Of a DNA stretch of 64,000 nucleotides, positions 26,875 to 36,057 are shown one piece after another; position 1 is the first letter of the stretch; each line of letters opens with the position of its first letter. Under the pieces are notes generated by a model that worked only from the letters and a program-made list of their open reading frames with translations, was not told where the DNA came from and searched no databases. Source of the stretch: Ruminococcus sp. AF46-10NS (lineage in GTDB: Bacteria; Bacillota; Clostridia; Lachnospirales; Lachnospiraceae); the NCBI RefSeq assembly GCF_003474435.1, contig NZ_QRNF01000016.1:1-64000 (forward strand), read 5' to 3'. Position numbers and translations under genes: made by a program.

Positions 26875-27757
26875 GATCGTGATCGGAAGCAGAGAGAGCA
26901 AGCTTGCAGTGCTCCAGAGCGAAATGGTCCGCGACTATATAAAGAAACAGGATCCGGAACTTGAGGTGGAAATACTTACCATGAAGACCACCGGAGATAT
27001 CATCCTTGACCGCACCCTGGATAAAGTAGGAGGGAAAGGTCTCTTTGTAAAAGAACTGGACAAAGCACTGATGGATGGAAGAAGCATTCTTTCTGTACAC
27101 AGCCTTAAAGATATGCCAATGGAAGTACCGGAAGAGCTGCCGCTTCTGGCATTTTCCAGAAGAGAAGACCCGAGAGATGTGCTGGTACTTCCGGAGGGCG
27201 TTACAGAACTGGACAAGAATAAACCTCTTGGATGTTCCAGTTTAAGACGAACTCTGCAGCTGAAAAAAATATATCCGGATATGGAAGTGAAGAGTATCCG
27301 CGGAAATCTCCAGACAAGACTTCGTAAGCTGGATGAAGGCCAGTACAGTGGCCTGATCCTGGCAGCGGCAGGACTTAAGCGACTGGGACTTGAGGCACGT
27401 ATCAACCGGTATTTTACAGCAGATGAGATCATTCCGGCGGCAGGCCAGGGAATCCTTGCTGTGCAGGGCCGTAAAGGGGAAGATTACGGATTTCTTGATG
27501 GTTATTGTGATGCAGATGCCTGGGCAGCAGGAAGTGCGGAAAGAGCTTTTGTGAAACTTCTGGATGGTGGATGTTCTTCACCTGTGGCAGCTCATGCGGA
27601 AGTTTATGCGGAAGAGATTTATCTCCGCGGTCTTTACTACAATGAAAAAGACGGTTCCTATGTAACAGGAACTCTGCGTGGACAGAGAAAAGATGCAGAG
27701 AAACTTGGCAGAGAGCTTGCAGAAACTCTTCGGGAAAAAGGAGAAAATAAAGAATGA
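26861..27757 (+). CDS. hemC: Hydroxymethylbilane synthase (porphobilinogen deaminase)
   Basis: This 298-residue enzyme links four porphobilinogens into hydroxymethylbilane. It shows IGSRESKLAVLQSE, the SVHSLKDMPME catalytic Asp segment, the RRTLQLKKIYPD and IRGNLQTRLRKLDEGQYSGLILAAAGL blocks, and GGCSSPVAAHAE with the Cys that holds the dipyrromethane cofactor. It overlaps the end of the sirC-like gene by 14 bases, with GGAG upstream. Confidence 0.95.
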   Translation: MKKNKIVIGSRESKLAVLQSEMVRDYIKKQDPELEVEILTMKTTGDIILDRTLDKVGGKGLFVKELDKALMDGRSILSVHSLKDMPMEVPEELPLLAFSRREDPRDVLVLPEGVTELDKNKPLGCSSLRRTLQLKKIYPDMEVKSIRGNLQTRLRKLDEGQYSGLILAAAGLKRLGLEARINRYFTADEIIPAAGQGILAVQGRKGEDYGFLDGYCDADAWAAGSAERAFVKLLDGGCSSPVAAHAEVYAEEIYLRGLYYNEKDGSYVTGTLRGQRKDAEKLGRELAETLREKGENKE

Positions 27758-29259
27758 AAACAGGAAAAGTTTGGCTTGTAGGCGCAGGCCCTGGCGATAT
27801 CGGTCTTTTTACATTAAAAGGTCTTAAAGTTCTGGAGCAGGCAGATGTGGTTGTTTACGACAGCCTTGTGGGACAGGGCGTACTGTCACGGATCCCGGCA
27901 GAGGCGAAGCTGATCAACGTGGGAAAACGTGCCAGCCATCACATCATGCGCCAGGAGGATATCAATCAGGTGCTTCTTGAGGAGGCGCAGAAAGGACATC
28001 GCGTAGTACGACTGAAAGGCGGAGACCCTTTTCTTTTCGGAAGAGGTGGCGAGGAGCTGGAACTTCTTGAGGAGAACGGAATCGCTTATGAGGTGGTTCC
28101 GGGAGTTACCTCTTCCATCGCAGTTCCTGCATACAATGGAGTTCCGGTGACACACAGAGATTTCTGTTCTTCTGTGCACATTATTACGGGACATAAGCGT
28201 GCAGAAAAGGAGTACGACATTGATTTCCACGCTCTTGTTGACACAAAAGGTACTCTGGTATTTCTTATGGGTGTGTCCGCACTTCCGGATATCTGTACAG
28301 GACTTATGAATGCAGGAATGGATAAAAATATGCCGGCAGCGATCCTCCAGAAGGGAACCACAGCAGGACAGAAACGCATCGTGGCTACAGTTTCCACTCT
28401 GGAAGAAGAAGTGAAGCGTCAGGGAATCGAGACGCCGGCTATTATTGTTGTGGGCAAAGTCTGTACACTGGCTGAGAAATTCGGCTGGTATGAGGAACTG
28501 CCTCTTGCAGGCTGGAAGGTTCTTGTTACAAGACCGAAGGAACTGATTTCCAGAACAGCAGACAAACTTCGTGAAAAAGGCGCGGAGGTACTGGAACTTC
28601 CGGCTATCCGTACTGTGCCAATGGAGGATCAGAACCTCCTCCATGAAGCTTTTTCGAAGCTTGAAACATATCAGTGGCTGGTATTTACAAGTCCTACGGG
28701 AGTAAGAGTATTCTTTGAGGAGCTGATCCGTTACGGAAAAGATATCCGTGCTATGGGAAATATCCGTCTGGCAGTGATCGGAGAGGGAACAAAAAAAGCT
28801 CTGAAGGAGCGTGGCCTTCTTGCAGATTTCGTGCCGTCTGAATATGATGGCGACACCCTTGGAAAAGAGCTTGCAGAGATCCTTTCCGGAGACGAGAAGA
28901 TCCTGATCCCCCGTGCTGAAAAAGGAAATGAGAAGCTTACTGCATTTCTTACAGAGGCAGGCGCGTCTGTTTCTGATATTCCGACTTATCAGACCGTTTA
29001 TGAGGCGAGTCAGCTTATTGACGAGAAGAAGGAATTTGAGAACGGCGAGATCAGCTGTGCAGTATTTACAAGTGCTTCCACAGTGAAAGGCTTTGCGGAA
29101 GGAACAAAAGGACTGGATTATTCAAAAGTCAAGGCAGCCTGCATCGGAAAACAGACCAAAGCAGCAGCGGAGAGTTTTGGAATGAAAGCATATATGGCAG
29201 AAAAAGCCACCATTGACAGTCTTGTCAAACTGGTGGAGGATATGAAAAGGAGCGAATGA
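27754..29259 (+). CDS. cobA-hemD: Uroporphyrinogen-III C-methyltransferase / uroporphyrinogen-III synthase fusion
   Basis: A 501-residue two-domain protein. Residues 1 to about 245 are a SUMT domain ([49 protein letters not shown]) that methylates uroporphyrinogen III twice to precorrin-2. Residues about 250-500 are a HemD domain ([31 protein letters not shown]) that closes hydroxymethylbilane to uroporphyrinogen III. The fusion order is common in Clostridia and pushes flux toward siroheme and B12. ATGA overlap with hemC. Confidence 0.94.
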   Translation: MKTGKVWLVGAGPGDIGLFTLKGLKVLEQADVVVYDSLVGQGVLSRIPAEAKLINVGKRASHHIMRQEDINQVLLEEAQKGHRVVRLKGGDPFLFGRGGEELELLEENGIAYEVVPGVTSSIAVPAYNGVPVTHRDFCSSVHIITGHKRAEKEYDIDFHALVDTKGTLVFLMGVSALPDICTGLMNAGMDKNMPAAILQKGTTAGQKRIVATVSTLEEEVKRQGIETPAIIVVGKVCTLAEKFGWYEELPLAGWKVLVTRPKELISRTADKLREKGAEVLELPAIRTVPMEDQNLLHEAFSKLETYQWLVFTSPTGVRVFFEELIRYGKDIRAMGNIRLAVIGEGTKKALKERGLLADFVPSEYDGDTLGKELAEILSGDEKILIPRAEKGNEKLTAFLTEAGASVSDIPTYQTVYEASQLIDEKKEFENGEISCAVFTSASTVKGFAEGTKGLDYSKVKAACIGKQTKAAAESFGMKAYMAEKATIDSLVKLVEDMKRSE

Positions 29260-29261
29260 TC

Positions 29262-30245
29262 ATGGAACTGACAAAAAGACCAAGAAGATTAAGAAACGGA
29301 GAGTATCTTCGCAAGATGGTGCGTGAGACAAGAATGGATAAATCTTCTCTTATGTATCCGATGTTCGTAATGGAAGGCGAGAATAAGGAAGAAGAAATTC
29401 CGTCCATGACAGGACAGTACCGCTACAGTCTGGACCGTCTCCCATATAAGCTGGAGCAGCTTGCAAAAGCAGGTGTCGGAAGTGTTATGCTTTTCGGTAT
29501 CCCGGATCATAAGGATGAAACAGGAAGCGGCGCATACGATCCGGAAGGAATCGTACAGAGAGCACTTCGCGTTGCAAAAGAGAAATTCCCGGAGCTTTAT
29601 TATGTAACAGATGTGTGCATGTGTGAGTATACTTCCCACGGCCACTGCGGCGTTCTCTGCGGACATGATGTAGATAACGACAAGACTCTGGACCTTCTTG
29701 CAAAAACAGCTCTTTCCCATGTAGAGGCAGGTGCTGATATGGTAGCTCCTTCTGACATGATGGATGGCCGTGTTGCAGCGATCAGAGAATGCCTGGATAA
29801 AGCAGGACATTACACAACACCGATCATGTCCTATGCTGTAAAATATGCTTCTGCGTTTTACGGCCCGTTCCGTGAAGCAGCAGATTCAGCTCCGGCCTTT
29901 GGCGACAGAAAGAGTTACCAGATGGATCCACACAACAGCAGAGAGGGACTGAAAGAGGCCCTCGCAGATGTGGAAGAGGGTGCTGATATTATTATGGTAA
30001 AACCGGCTCTTGCATACCAGGATATGATCTGGCAGGTAAAAGAGGCAACAAACGTACCGGTTGCAGCATACAGCGTCAGCGGTGAGTACGCAATGGTAAA
30101 AGCCGCAGCAGCAAATGGCTGGATCGATGAGGAGAGGATCGTAGGCGAGATGGCTACCGGAGCATTCCGTTCAGGAGCACAGGTTTATCTTACTTATTAT
30201 GCAGAACTTCTTGCAAGACTTATGGATGAAGGGAGAATCGGTTGA
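29262..30245 (+). CDS. hemB: Delta-aminolevulinic acid dehydratase (porphobilinogen synthase)
   Basis: This 327-residue enzyme condenses two 5-aminolevulinates to porphobilinogen. It has the zinc-type cysteines in VCMCEYTSHGHCGVLC, the Schiff-base lysines in SYAVKYASAFYGPFREA and MVKPALAYQD, and the APSDMMDGR motif. ATG 29262 is preferred over ATG 29256, because AAGGAG at 29248-29252 is nine bases from the former and only three from the latter. It is the fifth gene of the operon. Confidence 0.95.
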   Translation: MELTKRPRRLRNGEYLRKMVRETRMDKSSLMYPMFVMEGENKEEEIPSMTGQYRYSLDRLPYKLEQLAKAGVGSVMLFGIPDHKDETGSGAYDPEGIVQRALRVAKEKFPELYYVTDVCMCEYTSHGHCGVLCGHDVDNDKTLDLLAKTALSHVEAGADMVAPSDMMDGRVAAIRECLDKAGHYTTPIMSYAVKYASAFYGPFREAADSAPAFGDRKSYQMDPHNSREGLKEALADVEEGADIIMVKPALAYQDMIWQVKEATNVPVAAYSVSGEYAMVKAAAANGWIDEERIVGEMATGAFRSGAQVYLTYYAELLARLMDEGRIG

Positions 30246-31525
30246 TGACAAGATCAGAACAGTTATTTGAGCGTGCAGTAAAAAGAATCCCGGGCGGCGT
30301 AAACAGTCCGGTAAGATCTTACGGAGCTATTGGCGAGGCACCTCGTTTTATTGAAAAAGCAGATAAATGCTATATTTATGATGTAGATGGCAACCGTTAT
30401 GTAGATTATATTGATTCTTGGGGACCGATGATCCTGGGACATAATTTCCCGGAGATCCGCGAGAGCGTGATCAAGGCCTGTGAGAATGGCTTAAGTTTCG
30501 GATGCGCTACAGGTATTGAGGTGGAGATCGCAGAGTTCATCTGTGAGCACATTCCTCATGTAGATATGATCCGTATGGTAAACTCAGGAACAGAGGCTGT
30601 TATGAGTGCCATCCGTGCTGCAAGAGGATACACAGGAAAAGATAAGATCATTAAATTCGCAGGATGCTATCACGGACACAGCGACTGCCTTCTGGTAAGT
30701 GCCGGTTCCGGTGTGATGGCAAGCGGTATTCCGGACAGTGCAGGTGTTCCGAAAGGATGTACACAGGATACCATGACAGCAACCTATAATGATGCAGCCA
30801 GTGTGGAAGCACTTCTCAAACAGGAAGAAGGAAATGTGGCAGCAGTGATCGTGGAAGCTGTAGGAGCCAACATGGGCGTTGTTCCTCCAAAACCGGGATT
30901 CCTTAAGAGACTTCGTGAACTCTGCGATGAGCATAATTGTCTGCTGATCTTTGATGAGGTTATCACAGGATTCCGTCTTGCTTTTGGCGGTGCAGCAGAG
31001 TATTTTGGCATTCGTCCGGATCTTGTAACTTACGGAAAGATCATCGGAGCAGGTATGCCGGTTGGTGCATACGGCGGACGTAAGGAGATCATGGATCTTA
31101 TTTCTCCATGCGGTCCTGTATATCAGGCAGGTACATTAAGCGGAAATCCTGTTGCCATGGCAGCAGGATTCACACAGTTGAAATACCTCTATGAGCATCA
31201 GGAAGTTTATAAAGAGCTGAAAACAAAAGGAGAGAAGCTTTACGGTGGATTAAAGAAGATCGTTGAGGAAAAAGGCCTTCCATATCAGGTGAATTATGAT
31301 TCTTCCCTGGCAAGTATTTTCTTCACGGATCAGGAAGTAAAAGACTATGTTTCTGCAAAAACTTCTGATCTTGATCTTTTTGCAAAATACTTCAAGGGAA
31401 TGTTGAAACGTGGTATTCATCTTGCACCATCACAGTTTGAGGCAATGTTCCTTTCCACAGCACATACAGACGAAGTTATTGATGAGACTCTGGAGGCAAT
31501 GCGTGGTGCGCTGGGAGATCTGTAA
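30245..31525 (+). CDS. hemL: Glutamate-1-semialdehyde 2,1-aminomutase
   Basis: A 426-residue PLP enzyme that converts glutamate-1-semialdehyde into 5-aminolevulinate, the step after HemA. It has VKRIPGGVNSPVRSY at the start, the MVNSGTEAVMSAIRAARGYTG cofactor segment, FDEVITGFR, and the PLP lysine in TYGKIIGAGMPVGAYGG. The ATG at 30245 overlaps the hemB stop (TGATG). It is the last operon gene; no terminator is visible before the lactonase promoter. Confidence 0.95.
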   Translation: MTRSEQLFERAVKRIPGGVNSPVRSYGAIGEAPRFIEKADKCYIYDVDGNRYVDYIDSWGPMILGHNFPEIRESVIKACENGLSFGCATGIEVEIAEFICEHIPHVDMIRMVNSGTEAVMSAIRAARGYTGKDKIIKFAGCYHGHSDCLLVSAGSGVMASGIPDSAGVPKGCTQDTMTATYNDAASVEALLKQEEGNVAAVIVEAVGANMGVVPPKPGFLKRLRELCDEHNCLLIFDEVITGFRLAFGGAAEYFGIRPDLVTYGKIIGAGMPVGAYGGRKEIMDLISPCGPVYQAGTLSGNPVAMAAGFTQLKYLYEHQEVYKELKTKGEKLYGGLKKIVEEKGLPYQVNYDSSLASIFFTDQEVKDYVSAKTSDLDLFAKYFKGMLKRGIHLAPSQFEAMFLSTAHTDEVIDETLEAMRGALGDL

Positions 31526-31576
31526 AAAACAGCAGCTTTGCATAAGAAATTACACAAAAGATAACAGGATGATAAC

Positions 31577-31605
31577 TTGTCCTTGCAGGAACTTTGTGAT
31601 AAAAT
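31577..31605 (+). promoter_or_regulatory. Predicted promoter of the lactonase gene
   Basis: TTGTCC at 31577-31582 and TAAAAT at 31600-31605 are 17 bp apart in the 126-bp gap after hemL. Confidence 0.5.
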
Positions 31606-31651
31606 AAACACAAAAATACGCAACGAATGTGAAAGCAGGAGGCCAGAACTT

Positions 31652-32749
31652 ATGGGAAAAAAAAGGTACGTGGCTTACGTGGGAACTTATACCCATGGAA
31701 CCAGTAAAGGAATTCAGGTATATGATGTAGATGTAGAGAACGGAAAACTTACAGAGCGCAGCGAGGTGGAAGTAAGTAATGCTTCTCATCTGGCAGTATC
31801 CAAGAACGGTAAATATCTGTACTCCATTGAGGATGAAGGTGTAGCCGTATTCCGCAGAGATAAGAATGGTGATCTTTCCCGTATTAACAGTGTAGACATC
31901 AATGGTATGAGGGGATGCTATCTTGCAACAGACGTGGATGGAAGATATCTTTATGTGGCTGGTTATCATGACGGCAAGGTAACAGTTGTACATACACATA
32001 AAGACGGACGACTGGGAAGTGTTATGGACGGCGTTTTTCACAAAGGACTTGGAAGTGTGGCAGAGCGTAACTTCCGTCCGCATGTAAACTGTGTCCGCCC
32101 CACACCGGATAATAAATATCTCTGCGCGGTAGATAACGGAATCGATCAGGTGAAGATTTATCGCATCAACAAGAAGAAGGATAAGCTGGAACTTGTTGAT
32201 ATCCTCCGTTGCCCGAGAGAGAGCGGTCCGCGTATCATCCGTTTCAGTGATGACGGAAGATTTGCATATCTTCTTTTCGAGCTGAGCAACGAAGTAAAGG
32301 TATACAGCTATGACGGAAGTGGCAAGAACCCGGAATTCGAGCTGCTTCAGAGCATCACTACTCTTGGAAAAGAAGATGCAAATGATGCGATCCATAATGC
32401 CGCCTCTGGTATATCCATGTCTGCAGACGGTAAATATCTTTTCTGTACAACAGCAGGTGAAAATACGGTTACGATGTACGCAGTAGACCAGAAGACAGGC
32501 CTTCTGACAAAGAAATTCACACTTCCGATCAGCGGTGATTATCCGAAAGACCTGATGATCTTCCCGGATAATAAGCACATTGCCATTGCTAATCATGGAA
32601 GCAACAGCATTACAGTATTCACTGTTGATTATGAGAAGAATATTATTATGATGAACGAGAAACCAAGAAAGATTGAGACACCGAACTGTATCCATATCTG
32701 GCCTGTACCGGATGAGTGGGAAGACCAGGCAGATTCAGCTGAAAATTAA
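31652..32749 (+). CDS. Lactonase-family seven-bladed beta-propeller (6-phosphogluconolactonase-like)
   Basis: This 365-residue protein starts YVAYVGTYTHGTSKGI and shows repeated propeller blades with SKNGKYLYSIED, TDVDGRYLYVAGYHDGKV, TPDNKYLCAVDNGIDQVKIY and SADGKYLFCTTAGENTV. This is the Lactonase (PF10282) family, related to YkgB/Pgl, which hydrolyses 6-phosphogluconolactone; the exact substrate here is unproven. ATG 31652 follows GGAGG by nine bases; the longer open frame from 31577 would begin inside the promoter. No signal peptide is present. Confidence 0.85.
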   Translation: MGKKRYVAYVGTYTHGTSKGIQVYDVDVENGKLTERSEVEVSNASHLAVSKNGKYLYSIEDEGVAVFRRDKNGDLSRINSVDINGMRGCYLATDVDGRYLYVAGYHDGKVTVVHTHKDGRLGSVMDGVFHKGLGSVAERNFRPHVNCVRPTPDNKYLCAVDNGIDQVKIYRINKKKDKLELVDILRCPRESGPRIIRFSDDGRFAYLLFELSNEVKVYSYDGSGKNPEFELLQSITTLGKEDANDAIHNAASGISMSADGKYLFCTTAGENTVTMYAVDQKTGLLTKKFTLPISGDYPKDLMIFPDNKHIAIANHGSNSITVFTVDYEKNIIMMNEKPRKIETPNCIHIWPVPDEWEDQADSAEN

Positions 32750-32760
32750 AAGATATAACA

Positions 32761-32808
32761 AAAAACAGACTCAGGGACGAGCAATAGCATAGCCCTGAGT
32801 CTGTTTTT
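32761..32808. terminator. Bidirectional terminator between lactonase gene and aroC
   Basis: A perfect 16-bp stem (32761-32776 with 32793-32808) with A5 on one side and T5 on the other works for the convergent genes in both directions. Confidence 0.9.
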
Positions 32809-32855
32809 GTGTAGCACCAGATATCGGTTTGAGGATCATTTATCCAAACAGACAT

Positions 32856-33950
32856 TTATCTGTGATAAAATTCATGGATGCGGTCCATACGTGCACTCAT
32901 GTTATTAAAAAGCGCATCTGTGATCGTAAGTGCTGCCATAGCTTCCACTACAACAACTGCACGGGGTACGATTACTGGATCATGGCGTCCTTTGATCTCA
33001 AGCTCCAGATTCTCCCCCTTGTTGGTGACAGTGGACTGTGGCTGGCTGATAGAGGGGGTAGGCTTGATGTGGGCGCGAAGGATAATATCGCTTCCGTCGC
33101 TCATGCCGCCCATAATACCGCCTGCATGGTTGGAAGTCTTGGTAATGACGCCGTCTTTCTGTGAAAAACCATCGTTGTCAGCGGAACCGGTAAGCTTTGT
33201 CACCTGAATTCCGTCACCAATTTCTACTGCTTTCACAGCACCGATGGACATGATCGCATGGGCAAGAGTTGCATCCAGTTTGTCAAAAACAGTGTCCCCA
33301 AGGCCGGCAGGAACATTTTTGATCCGGCATTCGATCACTCCACCTGCGCTGTCCTGATTTTTAAGGCATTCTTCCAGATAAGCAGAAGCCTTCTCTGCTG
33401 CGTCTGCATCTGGCATGCAAAGTGCGTTGTTGCGGATCTCATCTTCTGAAAAGGATCGTATCTCCACAGGTCCGATAGATTTCGCATAAGTAGTAAATGT
33501 GATGCCAAGTTCGTTAAGCAGCTTGATGGCAATTGCGCCGGCTGCCACCCGTCCGGCAGTTTCTCTTCCTGAAGAACGTCCGCCGCCCCGGTAATCACGG
33601 AACCCGTATTTCTGGTCAAAAGTATAATCTGCATGTCCCGGACGGTAGGAATATGCGATATTTCCATAATCTCTGGAACGCTGGTCTGTGTTTCGGATCA
33701 GAAGGGAGATCGGAGTTCCGGTAGTTTTTCCATCGAAGACACCGGAAAGGATCTCTACCAGGTCACCTTCCTTACGTGCTGTTGTATAGCGGCTCTGTCC
33801 CGGTTTTCTGCGGTCAAGGAACACCTGGATATCTTCCTCGCAGAGAGAAAGACCTGCCGGGCAGCCGTCAAGAACTGCACCGATGGCCTTACCGTGGGAC
33901 TCGCCCCAGGTGGTAACCACGAATTTTTTTCCGAATGATGACTGACTCAT
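32856..33950 (-). CDS. aroC: Chorismate synthase
   Basis: A 364-residue FMN-dependent enzyme that makes chorismate from EPSP, ending the shikimate pathway. Family marks are GESHGKAIGAVLDGCPAG, the RRKPGQSRYTTARKE segment, and RGGGRSSGRETAGRVAAG; the length is normal. The start is ATG 33950 (MSQSSFG), with AAAGGAAG upstream, rather than the longer open frame from 33986. It is a lone gene, divergent from corA. Confidence 0.95.
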   Translation of the reverse strand: MSQSSFGKKFVVTTWGESHGKAIGAVLDGCPAGLSLCEEDIQVFLDRRKPGQSRYTTARKEGDLVEILSGVFDGKTTGTPISLLIRNTDQRSRDYGNIAYSYRPGHADYTFDQKYGFRDYRGGGRSSGRETAGRVAAGAIAIKLLNELGITFTTYAKSIGPVEIRSFSEDEIRNNALCMPDADAAEKASAYLEECLKNQDSAGGVIECRIKNVPAGLGDTVFDKLDATLAHAIMSIGAVKAVEIGDGIQVTKLTGSADNDGFSQKDGVITKTSNHAGGIMGGMSDGSDIILRAHIKPTPSISQPQSTVTNKGENLELEIKGRHDPVIVPRAVVVVEAMAALTITDALFNNMSARMDRIHEFYHR

Positions 33951-34084
33951 TTGTATAACTTCCTTTCGTTGGAATTCTGGAATCATTATATAGGAAGCCG
34001 GAAAAAATGTAAAGAAGGGGCAAATGCTTATGTAAAGATTCTGTGAAATTATAAAAAAGCTTTTTTAAAATGAAAATGTATGAA

Positions 34085-34113
34085 TTGACAAAGCTATTTT
34101 GACTATTTATAAT
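34085..34113 (+). promoter_or_regulatory. Consensus promoter of the corA-like gene
   Basis: Exact TTGACA at 34085-34090 and exact TATAAT at 34108-34113 are 17 bp apart. The 14-bp palindrome AAAAAAGCTTTTTT lies at 34053-34066 just upstream. Confidence 0.85.
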
Positions 34114-34166
34114 AAAAAAGAATTTTGCTTAGGCAAAAGTAAAGCAAAAGAAGGGAAGTGGGAATC

Positions 34167-35108
34167 GTGGTAAGGATTTATAAGACAATAGACGGGGCCA
34201 TCCACCAGATACAGGAACCGGAGGAAGGCTGCTGGATTGCGCTGACGAATCCGACGGCAACAGAGATTTTTGAATTTTCCGAGAAGTTTGATATAGAGGT
34301 TGACGATCTGCGGTCCCCTTTGGATGAGGAAGAACGGTCACGTATCGAAGTTGAGGATAATTATACACTGATCTTGGTAGATGTTCCTATGATCGAGGAA
34401 CGTAATGATAAGGACTGGTATGGAACCATTCCTCTTGGTATCATTGTTACCGGTTCCATGATCATTACCATCTGTCTGGAGGACACGCCGGTTCTGACCA
34501 GATTTATGGAGGGAAGGGTCCGCAGCTTTTTTACCTATATGAAGACACGTTTTATCTTTCAGATCCTTTACAGAAATGCAAGTATGTACCTGCGTTATCT
34601 GCGTATCATCGACAAGAAGAGTGAGCAGGTGGAAGAAAAACTGCATCTTTCCACAAGAAATGAGGAGCTGATCGAACTTCTGGAGCTGCAGAAATCCCTG
34701 ACCTATTTTATCACATCCCTCCGGTCCAATGAGGTTGTGCTGGAGAAGCTTCTGAAGATAGACAGCATCAAGAAGTATCCGGAGGACACAGATCTTCTGG
34801 AGGATGTCATTACTGAAAACAAGCAGGCGATCGAAATGGCTAATGTATACAGTGGAATCCTGAACGGAACCATGGATGCTTTTGCATCGATCATTTCCAA
34901 TAATATGAATATCGTCATGAAAGTGCTGGCGATCATTACCATTGTTATGAGTATTCCGACTATCGTTTTCAGTGCCTACGGAATGAACGTGGCAGGTTCC
35001 GGTATGCCGTTGTCTCACAGTCCCTGGGGCTTTTTGCTCATCATAATTTTTTCTGTGGCGATCAGTGTTGTTGCGGCTATTATTCTTTCCAAGAAGCGTT
35101 TTTTCTGA
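34167..35108 (+). CDS. CorA-family magnesium/divalent cation transporter
   Basis: A 313-residue protein with a large cytoplasmic N-terminal funnel domain, a long helix, and two C-terminal membrane helices. The first helix ends in YGMN (GMN at about 272-274), the ion-selectivity motif of CorA channels, and the second is LLIIIFSVAISVVAAIIL before a KKR tail. It probably moves Mg2+ inward. I choose GTG 34167 (MVRIYKTIDG) because AGGGAAG lies about 10 bases upstream; GTG 34158 would overlap that site. A rhomboid-like gene follows 31 bases later, probably on the same transcript. Confidence 0.87.
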   Translation: MVRIYKTIDGAIHQIQEPEEGCWIALTNPTATEIFEFSEKFDIEVDDLRSPLDEEERSRIEVEDNYTLILVDVPMIEERNDKDWYGTIPLGIIVTGSMIITICLEDTPVLTRFMEGRVRSFFTYMKTRFIFQILYRNASMYLRYLRIIDKKSEQVEEKLHLSTRNEELIELLELQKSLTYFITSLRSNEVVLEKLLKIDSIKKYPEDTDLLEDVITENKQAIEMANVYSGILNGTMDAFASIISNNMNIVMKVLAIITIVMSIPTIVFSAYGMNVAGSGMPLSHSPWGFLLIIIFSVAISVVAAIILSKKRFF

Positions 35109-35139
35109 TTTTTCGAAAGTTTTTTGAAAGGAGATTTTA

Positions 35140-36030
35140 ATGAAATTTATCGACAAACTGGAACGTAAGTTTGGAAGATTGGGTATTCCCAATCTGACAG
35201 TTTATATTATCGGATGTTATGTGCTGGGATATTTTCTGGCTATGTTTGCCCCTGGAGTGCTGGATATGCTGAGTCTTGATATGTCCATGGTAATGAGAGG
35301 ACAGATCTGGAGACTTGTGACATGGGTTATTTATCCGCCTTCCAGCGTGGGAGGAACCGGTAATCTTGTGATGTTTCTTCTTGCAATCTTTTTCTTTTAT
35401 TATCCGATCGGTACCTCACTGGAGCGTACCTGGGGAACATTTCGGTATACTTTATATATTTTTTCAGGACTTTTGTTCACTGTGATCGCGGCAGTTCTTC
35501 TGCATGTATTTACTGGCGGCTATGTGACAATGAATGGAATCATGTATTCTCTTGGTGGCAGTATTTTTACCACCTATTATATCAGTCTTTCCATTTTTCT
35601 GGCTTATGCAGTCACATATCCGGATCTGGAGCTTTTGCTTATGTTTGTCATCCCTATCAAGATGAAATGGATGGCATTTATATACGGACTTTTTATTGCA
35701 TGGGATATTGTATCCTATCTTAGGGCTGGACTTTGGGTTGGCGTTGTGCCAATCGTGGCATCGCTTTTGAATTTTGTGATCTTTTATTTCAGCACAAGGG
35801 ACATGAACCGCTACAATCCGAAAGAGATTCGCAGGAAGCAGCAGTTTAAGAAGGCTATGGCTCCGTCCAGAACGGGTTATGGACCGGATGGAATCGCAAA
35901 GCATAAATGTGCAATCTGTGGCCGTACTGAGAAGGATGATCCGAATCTGGAGTTCCGCTTCTGCTCAAAGTGCAAAGGAAATTATGAATATTGCCAGGAT
36001 CATTTATTTACGCACAAACACGTACAGTAA
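35140..36030 (+). CDS. Rhomboid-like membrane protein with C-terminal zinc ribbon
   Basis: A 296-residue protein with about six membrane helices (residues 18-230), including the WRLVTWVIYPP and LERTWGTFRYTLYIFSGLL segments seen in rhomboid/derlin-fold proteins. I do not find the catalytic GxSG serine motif, so it is probably a non-proteolytic relative. A basic linker leads to a C-terminal zinc-binding tail (about 254-292) with CAICG, FCSKC, YCQDH and a final THKH. The start follows AAAGGAG. It sits between corA and pyk. The function is unknown; membrane protein quality control is a guess from the derlin resemblance. Confidence 0.65.
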   Translation: MKFIDKLERKFGRLGIPNLTVYIIGCYVLGYFLAMFAPGVLDMLSLDMSMVMRGQIWRLVTWVIYPPSSVGGTGNLVMFLLAIFFFYYPIGTSLERTWGTFRYTLYIFSGLLFTVIAAVLLHVFTGGYVTMNGIMYSLGGSIFTTYYISLSIFLAYAVTYPDLELLLMFVIPIKMKWMAFIYGLFIAWDIVSYLRAGLWVGVVPIVASLLNFVIFYFSTRDMNRYNPKEIRRKQQFKKAMAPSRTGYGPDGIAKHKCAICGRTEKDDPNLEFRFCSKCKGNYEYCQDHLFTHKHVQ

Positions 36031-36057
36031 AACGTAAAAAAGGGAGGATATTCAATT

